Positions 23,641 to 34,799 of a DNA stretch of 64,000 nucleotides are shown here, one piece after another (position 1 is the first letter of the stretch; each line of letters opens with the position of its first letter). Origin of the DNA: Theobroma cacao (taxonomy: Eukaryota; Streptophyta; Magnoliopsida; Malvales; Malvaceae); NCBI RefSeq assembly GCF_000208745.1, contig NC_030854.1, positions 28,705,787 through 28,769,786 of the forward strand. The letters run 5' to 3'. The notes beneath the pieces were generated by a model. The model searched no databases and had not been told where the DNA came from. It saw nothing but the letters and a program-made list of their open reading frames with translations. The position numbers and the translations under genes are program-made.

Positions 23641-24778
23641 ACTATAGGATGGTCCTAGGATGCGTTCCTCGGACCTGGAGGCACATTCACTTGCAAGAGA
23701 GTAACAGTTAAACTCATGTGAGATCTTCAGAGAGTCGGAGGGTGATGATCCCCATCCCATTCTCTCTCTCCCTCTCCGCAAGGGTCTGAGATCTGATCTC
23801 AGTGAAAGCTTAAGCTATATAGGTCAGGCAAAGTAAACGTCATCCTCTTTTTCTTTGTCGGTAGAATTTTTAGCCCTTGGTGTCAATAATTCATTTCCAC
23901 CGACCATCAGTATGTCTGATTCTCTATGTTCAAATTATCTCGAGACAGAGCATACAGAAAAAGGCAATAACATGCAGTGACAACAAACCTCAAACCAATT
24001 TGTAAAAGAGCAAAAGTACATTGTCTAGGCTGTAAAATCTTCAAATGCACATATCGAGACAGGACTTTATGTCATACATTGGTTGTTGGCAGCTTTAAAG
24101 GTCCCTTCTTTAACAACACATCAAATAATGTAAGTTCGGTTCGATGAAACTTAGCCACACAAACAGAAAATGAAAAGCAGGGACGATATATGAGCAATCA
24201 GTTGTTTTCTTTTCCAGCTGGAAATACAGTTTGATGTTACCCTAAAATATTCAGTTGGTAATAAGAATTATAGTCATACAAAATAATACCAGTCATATCA
24301 ACTAGAAATTAGTCGGAATGTCCAATAAAGAAAAAACCCTTGGTTGTAAACAGCGACTTCACGGAGTTTACAGAACTTTAAAACAAAAGCAGCCATAAGC
24401 AATAATCATAATGCTCAATCCCATCATGCAGTAGAAAAACATGCCATTAATGGCCAAAAAGGAAAAAGACCAAGCAATTAATATTGCCACAAAATTTCAA
24501 CAGCAATTCCACTTCTAATTATCTGTTTTGGTCACTAGTAGCCACACCTAAACCACAAAATAGATAACGGAAAAGGTGGGTCTAATGCACGTAGCAGAAT
24601 TTAGAGCTGAGCTCTGCTTTTTAATTCACCAGGACGACCTTGATCTGGCTGCAGCCGTGACAAATTTTTGGGCTCCCATATCTGTGTGTATGCTTTGGAA
24701 ATGAAAAGGAAACGAATATGTCAGACATTGATTTGTTCATTTTAGAGTAACTTCTTTCGGAATAAAGCATATGATAGA

Positions 24779-24957
24779 TAACACAAATCCTCTGCCCCCT
24801 TTCGTGCCTCCATCCGTGCCTCCTCTCCATATTTTTGCCACCTATCCTATCCCTTAATGAGATGTTAAAAAAGGTAGTGGCACAATTTTTAACACCGTTA
24901 ACGTCACTTTAAAGAAAAAAAAACAAAATCTCATACTAAGATTTCTTCCTATTTGCG
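24779..24957 (+). repeat. Outer left terminal inverted repeat of the Mutator-like element
   Basis: This copy pairs with the reverse complement at about 28770-28946. A second, direct copy of the same sequence follows at about 24959-25130, and a third starts at about 26701. Tandem terminal repeats are unusual and suggest a nested or rearranged element. Confidence 0.75.
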
Positions 24958-25289
24958 AACACAAATCCTCTACCCCTTTTGTGCCCCCATCCATGCCTCT
25001 TCTCTATATTTTTGCCATCTATCCTATCCCTTAATGGGATGTTAAAAACGGTAGTGCCACAATTTTTAACACCGTTAACGTTACTTTAAAAAAAAAAATC
25101 TCATTCTAAGTTTTCTTTCTATTTGCTGCCTACTTCACTTTTACCTTGTTTTGGCTACCTGCTTCTCTTTTGCTTCACTTTCACCAAGATACTTTTTATA
25201 AGTTTTTTTTATTAATTCTTTAGGTAATCACACAAGGATTGCAAACCATCTTCCAACTTGTTTATCCCAGATTGAGCACGTCAATACAC

Positions 25290-25906
25290 ATTATGGTAGA
25301 AAACACTCTCCTTTGATGCTATTCCAGAGCAATTAGCGATTTCAAGTTCAACAACTTGAGGGAGATTAATTGTCCTTTGAGATATTAAAAAAATACGCTT
25401 ACGCGGAGAAGCTAATACATGTGTATGTTCTGTAATAAATTTAGCAACACGTAATTTATCATCATATCGTGAAACTTTTAATATAGTTAAGTATCCAAAT
25501 CTTGTTTCTGGACTATGACTTTTGATATTATCATCTCTTTTATCATTTCTTCGAGTTCCTTGGCAAGAACAACAAAAAACCCATCTACCCAATTACCATA
25601 CTTATTCTTATGTCCTTTAGTTCTTCGAATACTAAATCCAACTTCTTTGGCATATCTGTTGTAAAAATCATAAATATCTTGTTCTGTTTCAAATTCCATT
25701 CCAACTTTTGGAATAATTTCTTCTGACATATTTTTATGAGCTGAAATCATAATATTAGTATTAGAATCAATCATGTTTGAACACTTATCTTGCTCAAGAT
25801 TCTGCTCCTCCATTGGTTTAATTGATGGCAGAATATCATCTTCAGTAAATTCTAATATTTGACATAATCAATCTTTATTAATTATATTTGTAGTTTCTTT
25901 ATTCAT
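25290..25906 (-). pseudogene. Broken FAR1-type DNA-binding fragment
   Basis: On the minus strand the reading starts at 25906 and parallels the plus-strand copy at 27409-28017. A stop (TGA) stands where the other copy has CGA, about 40 bases into the reading. A frameshift lies near 25580, between GNWVDG and FCCSCQGTRRNDKRDD. The similarity ends at GIASK, where the sequence jumps straight to terminal-repeat DNA, so about 570 bp present in the other copy are missing. The family is the FHY3/FAR1 group, derived from Mutator transposases. This copy cannot make a full domain. Confidence 0.75.
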
Positions 25907-27408
25907 ACCTTAAAAAATAAAAATAAATAAATTTAGTTATCTTTTAAATTAATAGAAGAATCATACCTTCTTTTCCTACTATTTCATTCTATATGCTCAA
26001 AAATTTATTAATTAAACACAATTAATGATAAAAATACATCAAATTTGAATTAAACAATACACATACCACATATATATAAATATATAAAGTTTAAAAAAAT
26101 AAAAAATAAAAAAATAAAAAAGCCTAAATTAAAAAGTTAATGAAAAGAGAACCACCTACGACTAAATTTGATATCAATATTTTCATGAAAGAACAAAATA
26201 TATAATGAAACATGAATAATTATGAATAAGACATAAAAAAAAAATTGAATGCCTTTCAAAAGAAAAATATGAAAAACGTTATTTGCAAGCACAAAATTCA
26301 ATAAAACCTCATGTACTGAATCAATAAATATAAAATTGAAATCTAANAAAGTTTAAAAAATAAAAAAATAAAAAAGCCTAAATTAAAAAGTTAATGAAAA
26401 GAGAACCACCTACGACTAAATTTGATATCAATGTTTTCATGCAAGAACAAAATACATAATGAAACATGAATAATTATGAATAAGACATAAAAAAAACTGA
26501 ATGCCTTTCAAAAGAAAAATATGAAAAACGTTATTTGCAAGCACAAAATTCAATAAAACCTCATGTACTGAATCAATAAATATAAAATTGAAATTTAAAG
26601 AATTAATAAAAAAACTTACAAGAAGTATCTCGGTTGAAGTGAAGCAAAAGAGGAGCAGACAGCCAAAACAAAGTAAAAGTGAAGTAGGCAGCAAATAGGT
26701 AACACAAATCCTCTGCCCCCCTTTCGTGCCCCTATCCGTGCCTCTTCTCCATATTTTTGCCACCTGTCCTATCCCTTAATGAGATGTTAAAAACGGTAAT
26801 GGCACAATTTGTAACATCGTTAACGTCACTTTAAAAATTTAAAAAAAAAAACAAAATCTCATTCTAGGATTTCTTCCTATTTGCTGCGTACTTCACTTTT
26901 ACCTTGTTTTGGTTGCCTGTTCTTTTTTGCTTCACTTCAACTGAGATACTTTTTGTAAGTTTTTTTATTAATTCTTTAGATTTCAATTTTATATTTATTG
27001 ATTCAGTACATGAGGTTTTATTGAATTTTGTGCTAGCAAATAATATTTTTCATATTTTTCTTTTGAAAGGCATTCAGTTTTTTTTATGTCTTATTCATAA
27101 TTATTCATGTTTCATTATGTATTTTGTTCTTGCATGAAAATATTGATATCAAATTTAGTCGTAGGTGGTTCTCTTTTCATTAACTTTTTAATTTAGGCTT
27201 TTTTATTTTTTTTATTTTTTAAACTTTATATATTTATATATATATGTGTATGTGTATTGTTTAATTCAAATTTGATGTATTTTTATCAGTAATTGTGTTT
27301 AATTAATAAATTTTTGAGCATATAGAATGAAATAGTAGAAAAAGAAGGTATGATTCTTCTATTAATTTAAAAGATAACTAAATTTGTTTATTTTTTATTT
27401 TTTAGGGA

Positions 27409-28017
27409 ATGGATAAAGAAACTACAAATATAATTAATAAAGATCGATTATGTCAAAGATTAGAATTTACTGAAGATGATATTCTATCATCAATTAAACC
27501 AATGGATGAGCAAAATCTTGAGCAAGATAAGTGTTCAAACATGATTGATTCTAATACTAATATTATGATTTCAGCTCATAAAAATATGTCAGAAGAAATT
27601 ATTCCAAAAGTTGGAATGAAATTTGAAACAGAACAATATATTTATGATTTTTACAATAGATATACCAAAGAAGTTGGATTTAGTATTCGAAGAACTAAAG
27701 GACATAAGGATAAGTATGGTAATTGGGTAGATAGGGTTTTTTGTTATTCTTGCCAAGGAACTCGAAGAAATGATAAAAGAGATGATAATATCAAAAGTCA
27801 TCGTCCAGAAACAAGATTTGGATACTTAGCTGTATTAAAAGTTTCACGATATGATGATAAATTACGTGTTACTAAATTTATTGCAGAACATACACATGCA
27901 TTAGCTTCTCCGCGTAAGCGTATTTTTTTAATATCTCAAAGGGCAATTAATCTCCCTCAAGCTGTTGAACTTGAAATCGCTAATTGCTCTGGAATAGCAC
28001 CAAAGCTGATGATTTAA
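27409..28017 (+). CDS. FAR1-type DNA-binding domain protein, 202 aa, inside a Mutator-like element
   Basis: The frame encodes the N-terminal FAR1 DNA-binding domain only. Residues about 60-175 read PKVGMKFETEQYIYDFYNRY, then GFSIRRTKGHKDKYGNWVDR, CQGTRRNDKRDD, and HTHALASPRKRIFL. Full FHY3/FAR1 proteins continue with a transposase-like core and a SWIM zinc finger; both are absent and the frame ends shortly after GIAPK. One zinc-ligand position is altered: TRFGYLA has Tyr where the family normally has Cys. The gene lies inside the inverted-repeat element, so it is a transposon-borne fragment rather than a host light-signalling gene. Whether it is expressed is unknown. An intron extending it downstream cannot be excluded. 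Confidence 0.7.
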   Translation: MDKETTNIINKDRLCQRLEFTEDDILSSIKPMDEQNLEQDKCSNMIDSNTNIMISAHKNMSEEIIPKVGMKFETEQYIYDFYNRYTKEVGFSIRRTKGHKDKYGNWVDRVFCYSCQGTRRNDKRDDNIKSHRPETRFGYLAVLKVSRYDDKLRVTKFIAEHTHALASPRKRIFLISQRAINLPQAVELEIANCSGIAPKLMI

Positions 28018-28955
28018 TTTTTTATTGTTGATTATAATACTTAATTAATTTTTTATTTGTATATGTATAGGCTCAAATACCATAAGTTCCTATTTCACAA
28101 AGAGAAACTTCAAAAGGAGACGAGAAAGATAGATGAAAGATATGACTTCACCAACATATTTTAAATATTATTGTAATTTACTTACGCAGGATAAAAGTGA
28201 TTTAGTTTGCTTTTAAGATAAAACTTTGGTTTTAATATTTGTTAAGTTCTATATAGTTTGAATTATGCCAAACATTGTTTTATTTGATATCAAGAATAAA
28301 TTTGGAGTCTTCCACTTCTATTGGGTGGAAAGTTGGGATGCCGAACTTGTGGGCATGTTTTTCATGGAGGCTGCATTGTTCGATGGCTAGAGAAGAGTCA
28401 CTTGTGTCTGCTGTGTCGCTATGCCATGCCACTTGATTGATGAAGAGTCTTTTTTTTTTCTTTTTCATTATGGGCATGGATAAATCCCACGTTTGTAATT
28501 CATGAAGTCAAATAGATATTGAGTTTTGCTTCAATTATAAATCTCATGTTGTTTTCAAGTTAGGCTTACATATTAGCTATATTTCTTTGTTTTCTACCAT
28601 AATGTGTATTGACATGCTCAATCTGGGATAAACAAGTTGGAAGATGGTTTGCAATCCTTGTGTGATTACTTAAAGAATTAATAAAAAAATTTACAAAAAG
28701 TATCTTGGTGAAAGTGAAGCAAAAGAGAAGCAGGTAGCCAAAACAAGATAAAAGTGAAGTAGGTAGCAAATAGGAAGAAAACTTAGAATGAGATTTTGTT
28801 TTGTTTTTTTTTTTTAAAGTGACGTTAACGGTGTTAAAATTATGGCACTACCGTTTTTAACATCCCATTAAGGGATAGGACAGATGGCAAAAATATGAAG
28901 AGGAGGCACGGATGGGGGCACGAAAGGGGGCAGAGGATCTGTGTTCGATGATAGA

Positions 28956-30056
28956 AGGGTACATAAAAAAAAAAAAAATCTGTTGTTAACTTTTTTAGAT
29001 TGTAATTGTAAACGAAAAAATTTTACAAGGTAAAGGTGAAAACCTATGTGAATCCAAATCTTTGTCATGTGTTCTATTTTTTTTTTTCTTATGTGATAAT
29101 ACTTGTTTGGTTTTTCTTTTTTATGTTTTAATTTTTGAAATCATATTTTAACTTTTGAGTGATATTTTCGTTGTAAATAGATGAAAAATAAATCTCAAAT
29201 GAAATCAAAATCATATTTTTGTTATTAAATCTTGTTGTTTTAGCTTCAAGAGAGTGAAAAAGTTTGAGAAGAGGGAGAGGACATGGTCGGATCAGCTTGT
29301 TAAAATCTTATAAAATGGTTTAATCTAAACTAACATTGTTTATTCAGTATGTATGTCAAAGTTAGCATTGAAGGCAGATACTAAAAGAATTGAGTTTAAA
29401 ACTGTTTGCTAATTATATGTCTTCTCAATTTAATAAAAATTTAAATAATTTATTACTCTTTTATAAATTTAAGATTAAATCATTTAATAATTTTTAATAA
29501 TAATTTCTATAACGTTTATAAAATTTAATAATTTTTGTTAGTAACTTTTATTTTTTAAATAACTTCAAAATTGTAAATCATTTAAAATGATATCATACGG
29601 AATGTAATAGATATATAATAATTTTGTCCTTAAAACTAACTATTTAAATCCTCAACTTAATATATAATAATTTCAGTTCTTAAATTGGCAAATTAAGCCA
29701 CCCCATGCAGCTTCAAGTAAATGGGAAAATTATCAAGAAAAGGAAAACTCACACGATGGAATCCATTATAATTTGGCAAACAAAAAAAAGAAAAAAAGAA
29801 GAAGAAGAAAGGAGAAACAAAGAGGAAGCAATTTGTTGATCATAAATGAAAAATGTTTTAAAAATTACAAGATTTAGAACACTTTTGAGATGCAAGACCT
29901 GAAATAGGAAAATATATAACGTAATCACCTTTATTATCTGTTCAATCCCATACGTGAATATAGTAGAAGCCGCAGAGCCCTTATTCCTTCCAATTTTTCT
30001 TTCTTGAAAAAGATCAAGTTAACTTTTATTGTCAATTAACAGAGCTTTGGGAAACA
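28956..30056. other. AT-rich intergenic region
   Basis: No supported coding sequence. The right end is the 3' flank of the minus-strand DC1 gene. Several poly-A and poly-T stretches but no recognisable element. Confidence 0.45.
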
Positions 30057-30815
30057 TCAAATCAAAGAACTAAGATTGAATGATGCCATCATCTTTGCTA
30101 ATTCATTAGTCATTTGCATCTGCAGCTTCAGTCTTTCTAACTCACACATAGCCTGGAGAGTTGGATCTTGTATTTCTGCTGGTTCTGGTTGATCCTGAGT
30201 GGTCCCAGACGCAGCATCTTCCTTAAGATGAATTTCATTGGATTGTGGTGCTGTGGTTCCACTGCTAGAGACATGTTCTCCATGACATGTTTCACGTCTC
30301 ATCTCCTTTGCAGCACAAAGAGCATGCGCAGCAAAATTACAAGCAAAACAGTTGTAGGACCAATACTTGCAATCCAACAATTTGTGACAGATATCACAGA
30401 AACGGGAGGAAACATTAGGGAAAGGGAGAGAATAAGTGAGGCTAAGACTATGCAAATGAGATTCGTGTTTTATAATTTGAGGTAAGAAAGCACATGGGAC
30501 ATGGAGATCAACGTCACATAAAGGACAACAATAGGAAAAGGCATTTCCAGTGTCACCACACGCATTACAGGCGAAGGTGCCAGCCAAGTGGGTGGTGTAT
30601 GGGACGAGCGTAAGATGGTGAAAGGGGTGCGAAGGATGTTGCAAGGAACGACCTGCATTGCCACATTGTTCATGGAGGAAAAACTTGCAGCCCAAACAGC
30701 CATATGCAGATCCTGAACAAAATGAGTCGCAGCCTGAGCAACGGTATTCATGATCTCCTGGCTGCAATTGGTAAATTCTCAAGTTATGTTGGTGGCCAAA
30801 ATGCTTGTATTCCAT
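30057..30815 (-). CDS. DC1 (C1-like) domain protein 1, 252 aa
   Basis: A short intronless protein with three Cys/His-rich C1-like modules at about residues 9-52, 63-112 and 116-170. Each has the pattern H...C-x2-C...C-x2-C...H-x2/3-C, for example YRCSGCDSF, FACNACGDTG and RFCDICHKLL. The tail (about 175-252) is polar, with a short amphipathic helix-like end (LERLKLQMQMTNELAKMM). The fold binds zinc. Plant DC1 proteins have been linked to stress, hormone and immune responses, but no biochemical role can be read from sequence. It is transcribed away from DC1 protein 2, which starts 2.3 kb to the right. A TATA-like CTATAAATA lies about 50 bases upstream of the ATG. Confidence 0.88.
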   Translation of the reverse strand: MEYKHFGHQHNLRIYQLQPGDHEYRCSGCDSFCSGSAYGCLGCKFFLHEQCGNAGRSLQHPSHPFHHLTLVPYTTHLAGTFACNACGDTGNAFSYCCPLCDVDLHVPCAFLPQIIKHESHLHSLSLTYSLPFPNVSSRFCDICHKLLDCKYWSYNCFACNFAAHALCAAKEMRRETCHGEHVSSSGTTAPQSNEIHLKEDAASGTTQDQPEPAEIQDPTLQAMCELERLKLQMQMTNELAKMMASFNLSSLI

Positions 30816-30859
30816 TATCTCTGTCTCTGTTTACTGTAGTTTGGTTGATAGAACTGCTT

Positions 30860-30868
30860 TATTTATAG
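30860..30868 (-). promoter_or_regulatory. TATA box of DC1 gene 1
   Basis: On the minus strand CTATAAATA lies about 45-53 bases upstream of the start codon at 30815, a plausible core promoter position with a very short leader. Confidence 0.5.
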
Positions 30869-32023
30869 CATTTCTCGACAAACTAAGTCAAGTTTTCATT
30901 AGTTTCTAAAAGGAGAGTTTCATGTTTCTTGTTCTTTATTGGACAAATACAATATGCATATATTAACAAGTTGCTAAAACTTTAAAGCTTTTATAGCTGG
31001 CTAGTTGGTCTATGCAACTGCCAATTGATAGTGGACATTTTTATAGTTTGACTTGGAAAAAATGAACTATTATTCAATGATTCGATTGTAGATGTATATC
31101 CGCCATTTTATCTAGGTTTGAACACTTCAAATGCGCACAGAAAACAATATATTGACTTGCAGGAAAATTCTGAGAAGTTTGGCTTAACAAACAATATTAT
31201 TGATTTTCAAGAGTCCATTTTTCTACATTTTCTCTTCTCCCTAAGGTTACTTTCCCTCAATTCTCCTAATTCTGTACCTGCAAGACACAGCACTTGCATA
31301 TAAAATAAAATAAAATAAACAAGCCAATCCTCATTTCGCAAAAAAGTCCTCCTTTTATATTTTATTCACTCATAAATCCCATTGATCTTAATTGCAATTA
31401 TGGCAAGATGAGTTGATTTTAATAAAAAAAAAAGTGTAATAAAATTTCACATAAAATTATAACATAAAAGATAATTTTATATGAGAAAATTGTGAAAAAG
31501 GGCCATCTTCATAACTTGATTTTAAAAATACCCATCAAAATAAAATTAATAATTTTTAATTATATTTAGTCATGACTTGATAAAAATATCTTTGAAACCA
31601 TTTCAAATAAATTAAACAATCTATCACAATTTTTCCTCATTTCCGTCTCCACTTCCGATTTCTCTCTCTCGCCATCCAACTCTCTCTAATTTTATCGATT
31701 TCTCTCTTCAACATCTATCTGTTGTGCTCTTGATTTTTCTCTTCCGTGCCTTCAGGATGCCGAAAGATGGTTTTGATGTGCTTGGGGTGGGCGGCTATTT
31801 GGAAAATTTAACTTTTAGATGTTTTGGATGAAACTTAAATGATAAAATTGATCACAGATATTTGAAATAACTTTTAATTAAAAATATGTTAGAAACATTT
31901 TAATCGGTGCTAAATCATAAAAGAAAAATAAAAGGAAATCAAGAGAGTTGAAAGGATTTAAAGTTTTAGTTCGTAAGTAACAATAATATTTCAGACATTA
32001 AAGTATAACAAAATTTTTTTAAA

Positions 32024-32350
32024 TATGACATGTAACAATAATATTTTTTCAATATGACGTGTAACAATAATATTTTTTTCAACATGACGTGTAACAACTT
32101 TTTTTTTTAACTATGACGTGTAACATGTTTTTATACATAGCGTGTAAAAATAATATTCTTTTAACATGATGTGTAACAACTTTTGTTAATTATGATGTGT
32201 AATATGTTTTTATACATGACGTGTAACAATAATTTTTTTTCAACATGACGTGTAACATCATATGCACTTAATATAAAGAGATTTAATGCATGACGTGTAA
32301 CATGTTTTTGTACATAACGTGTAACATCATGTGTATGGCGTGTAATATCA
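32024..32350. repeat. Array of about 12 copies of a 12-bp motif, ATGACGTGTAAC
   Basis: Six exact copies start near 32054, 32084, 32114, 32216, 32246 and 32291. Six close variants start near 32025, 32137, 32165, 32191, 32313 and 32335. Spacing is irregular, 22-45 bp, filled by poly-T or TTTTTATAC. A longer unit ending in ATATAAAGAG occurs twice. The motif contains an ACGT core (TGACGTG, bZIP-type) overlapping CGTGTAA (NAC-type). It could be a transcription factor cluster or transposase-binding subterminal repeats of an element. Confidence 0.9.
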
Positions 32351-32539
32351 CGTGCATTTGATATAAAGAGGTTTCATTAAAGATAATTTTGTTCAACTTA
32401 ATTAAAAACAGTTAAAATTATAAAAAAAAAATAATTTTGGAAAGCATCTTATTTTTAAGCGTAATTTTTTAAAATGCCTCTTATTATATTAACTAAGTAT
32501 AAAGGTTTTGATGTGTATCACTGAGAGAATCTAAGATAA

Positions 32540-32674
32540 ATGCAATCTGTTCTTGAAAAAGTATATGTAAAAGGAACAGAGGATAGTATACCTAAAACCG
32601 AACATATTGGTAGCATAATAGGAGCTATGATATTGGCAAGTATTCAACAAGAAAATAAGCTGACAACTATATAA
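32540..32674 (+). other. Small open frame, 44 aa, possible exon fragment
   Basis: The frame reads MQSVLEKVYVKGTEDSIPK and ends in ASIQQENKLTTI. Its composition is protein-like rather than AT-random. I do not recognise a family. It could be a terminal exon or fragment of a captured gene. No clear upstream exon was found, so it is recorded only as a possibility. Confidence 0.2.
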
Positions 32675-33153
32675 TTAACTTGAAAAATTCTAGCGCTCTG
32701 GAGGCTAGCTCTAATTTATTTACTATTGGGATTCAGATACAAACATCAGTATGAAGTTACAGGAGAACCTGGGATATCCCAATTAGAAGATTTCCTACAA
32801 TTTTTTTTTCTGCCGGCCTGTTACATTGCCAGATACGATCTGTGTCGAGCCAATGCATACTAGACAAAAAACTACAACCTTGCAATTTAGGAAGTGTTAC
32901 CTGTGGCTAAGGCCGGCACTGGGCCACCTTGGAGGTTCAATACCCGCGACTTGAACATTGTGCAAAGGGGCAACAAACACGGTAAGAAAGAGGTGAACTT
33001 CCCAATACAATAGAAGTAATTTCTTCTGTTCTTCCTCGAACAATCTTCATCAAGCAGATTCCTTCCCTCAACGCACACGCTTAGACAAGCAGAGAAAGAA
33101 GCAAAAAGTTGCACAAGGAGCAAACGAAGATAGATAACTAATAGAAAGAGAAG

Positions 33154-34799
33154 ATGAAAGCACTTCAGGAGGAGCATATGTATCACCATTTCAGTCATCA
33201 CCATCCAATGGTACGTACCAATTTAACCTCTTCAGGAAACGTTACCTGTTCTGGGTGCAAGCTCGACATACTACCAGCTAAGGGCCATTACCACTGCAAA
33301 ACCTGTCCTTTCTACCTTCACCAAGTGTGCTACAATATGCCTAGGAAAACCCGACATCCTGGCCACCCTGCTCACGTTTTAACCCTCCATATCATGCCTT
33401 CATTTGGAGAGGAAACCTTCAAGTGTGAGGCTTGTGGACATCATATCAATGGATTCTACTACTACTGTGCAGAATGTTCCACTTGCTACCATATCTTATG
33501 CTCGGCACTGCCACTTTCTGTAGCAATCACTTCCCATCTTCACACGCTCAAACTAGAGTTTTCACCTCCTTATGACTTGCGATGTGACATATGCAAAGAA
33601 CCGGCCAGCTATAAAGGATGGCTTTATAGGTGTCAAATCTGTGAGTTTGATACACATCTTGCCTGTGCCATTTCCAATCAAAGAACACAATCTTTTCGGC
33701 ATCCAACTGCACCATTGCCAAACCCTTTGACAAGACAGATTATGTATTCCTCAGCATCCCTAATGGAAACTAAACAAAGAGAAGATTATGTCAACGAAGG
33801 CACAGAACTAAAGCAATTAGTATCCCAGGGCGTCCCTAGGAACATCAGAGAGAACAGAACACAAGAAAATTTTCTTAAAACAGTGGTTGGATGGGATGAG
33901 AGATTGCATAGTCCTAAAAGGAAACTTACAACAAGAAATGGCCAGGATGAAAACTTCGGATCAAGTCACAAGCCGGATATTGCTGGCACTTCTCCGAAAC
34001 CAAAAGTACAGGCACAAGAGACAGACCAAACAAGTCTAGTTTCAGGTGACTTGAGTACAGCTCCAAGTTACCAGTTTAGCGATGGATGTTTTTCAATAGA
34101 TTTGGCAGGATCTTATTCAAGTTTCGATCATACAACTCTGGCAAGAAAGGAGCCTAAACTTTCTGATACAAGCCCTCTCCAGAAGGTTAAAGAAACAATC
34201 AGTGATGGAAATGACATTATGATCGAGAGGATTATGAGCAACTTTGAACTAACCAAACAAGAAACTATTTATGCTAAGAAGGAAAGTTTTGATTTTTGTA
34301 ACCCGGACAGTAGGATGAAAGAGGGATTTTTAACCGGAGATGGTACTCATTCAGGGGGGCAGAGGAATAGAAAGAAAATGTCAAATGAATCCAGGTGCGT
34401 GTCTGGAATTGGAGATCAGAGCAGCAAATCCGAGCAAGTAAGTGCAAGTAACCAAATAACATACTCTAGCATGGCTATCTTTGTCTTGTACAAAATAGTT
34501 TTGACAAGTTTACATGTTCTATAACCTCCTGACATTATCTCAATCCAATTGATAATTACTTCCCTCCATATTTTAAACAGATTAAGTTCTTGCAGAACTG
34601 AACAAAATTCAATAATACTTTTTTTGTCAAATGTGGGTAAAATCATTTATTTTTAAAGGGTAATAGATTAATGCATCGTTAGGTTGTTCCGTATTTGCAG
34701 GGAAGATCAGGGTGTTCATCTTGTTGGAAGCTCTTCCAATATTGCTTTTCTCCTAAGTATGAGAGAAGTACTACAGTTTTCAGTGATGGAAGAAATTGA
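33154..34799 (+). CDS. DC1 (C1-like) domain protein 2, about 460 aa, two exons
   Basis: Three C1-like modules occupy about residues 12-175, with VTCSGCKLDI, FKCEACGHHI and LRCDICKEPA as their first Cys pairs, followed by a long polar, probably disordered region to residue 428. The open frame runs to 34524, but a strong donor (GTAAGT at 34438) and an acceptor (TTTGCAG ending at 34700) join in phase to a 32-residue tail, GRSGCSSCWKLFQYCFS..., ending at 34799. Without splicing the protein would be 456 residues with a hydrophobic end, MAIFVLYKIVLTSLHVL. The spliced tail has three Cys near aromatic residues, as in some acylated proteins; this is inference. It is in tandem with DC1 gene 3 and divergent from DC1 gene 1. 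Confidence 0.8.

Larger units (their letters stand above)
24779..28946. mobile_element. Mutator-like element carrying two opposed FAR1-type fragments
   Basis: The outer ends are inverted repeats (left TAACACAAATCCTCTGCCCC, right its near complement). They continue about 170 bp through a shared block with CACCGTTAACGTCACTTT. ATGATAGA flanks both ends (24771-24778 and 28948-28955), 8 of the 9 bp expected for a Mutator target duplication; the ninth base differs. Inside, the terminal sequence recurs in direct orientation at about 24959 and again at about 26701. The two halves are largely inverted copies of each other, each with a FAR1 DNA-binding region and the same subterminal sequence. No transposase domain is visible, so it is non-autonomous. 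A single N at 26347 lies between two direct copies of about 250 bp in the left half, so the internal layout may be partly an assembly artefact. Confidence 0.7.
30870..33153. other. Divergent intergenic region between two DC1 genes
   Basis: Both neighbouring DC1 genes start from this region in opposite directions. From about 31,495 to 32,490 it looks like an inserted element: similar AT-rich sequences with an AAAATA core occur in inverted orientation near both limits, but I could not define exact ends. A pyrimidine-rich stretch with a short open frame at about 31,640-31,820 resembles a captured 5' UTR. The motif array at 32,024-32,350 and the small frame at 32,540 are listed separately. Confidence 0.4.

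Noticed and set aside
26904..27137. Hydrophobic 77-codon frame in the Mutator-like element
   Set aside because: It repeats in inverted form at 26437-26763 as non-coding AT-rich subterminal DNA; hydrophobicity reflects T-rich codons.
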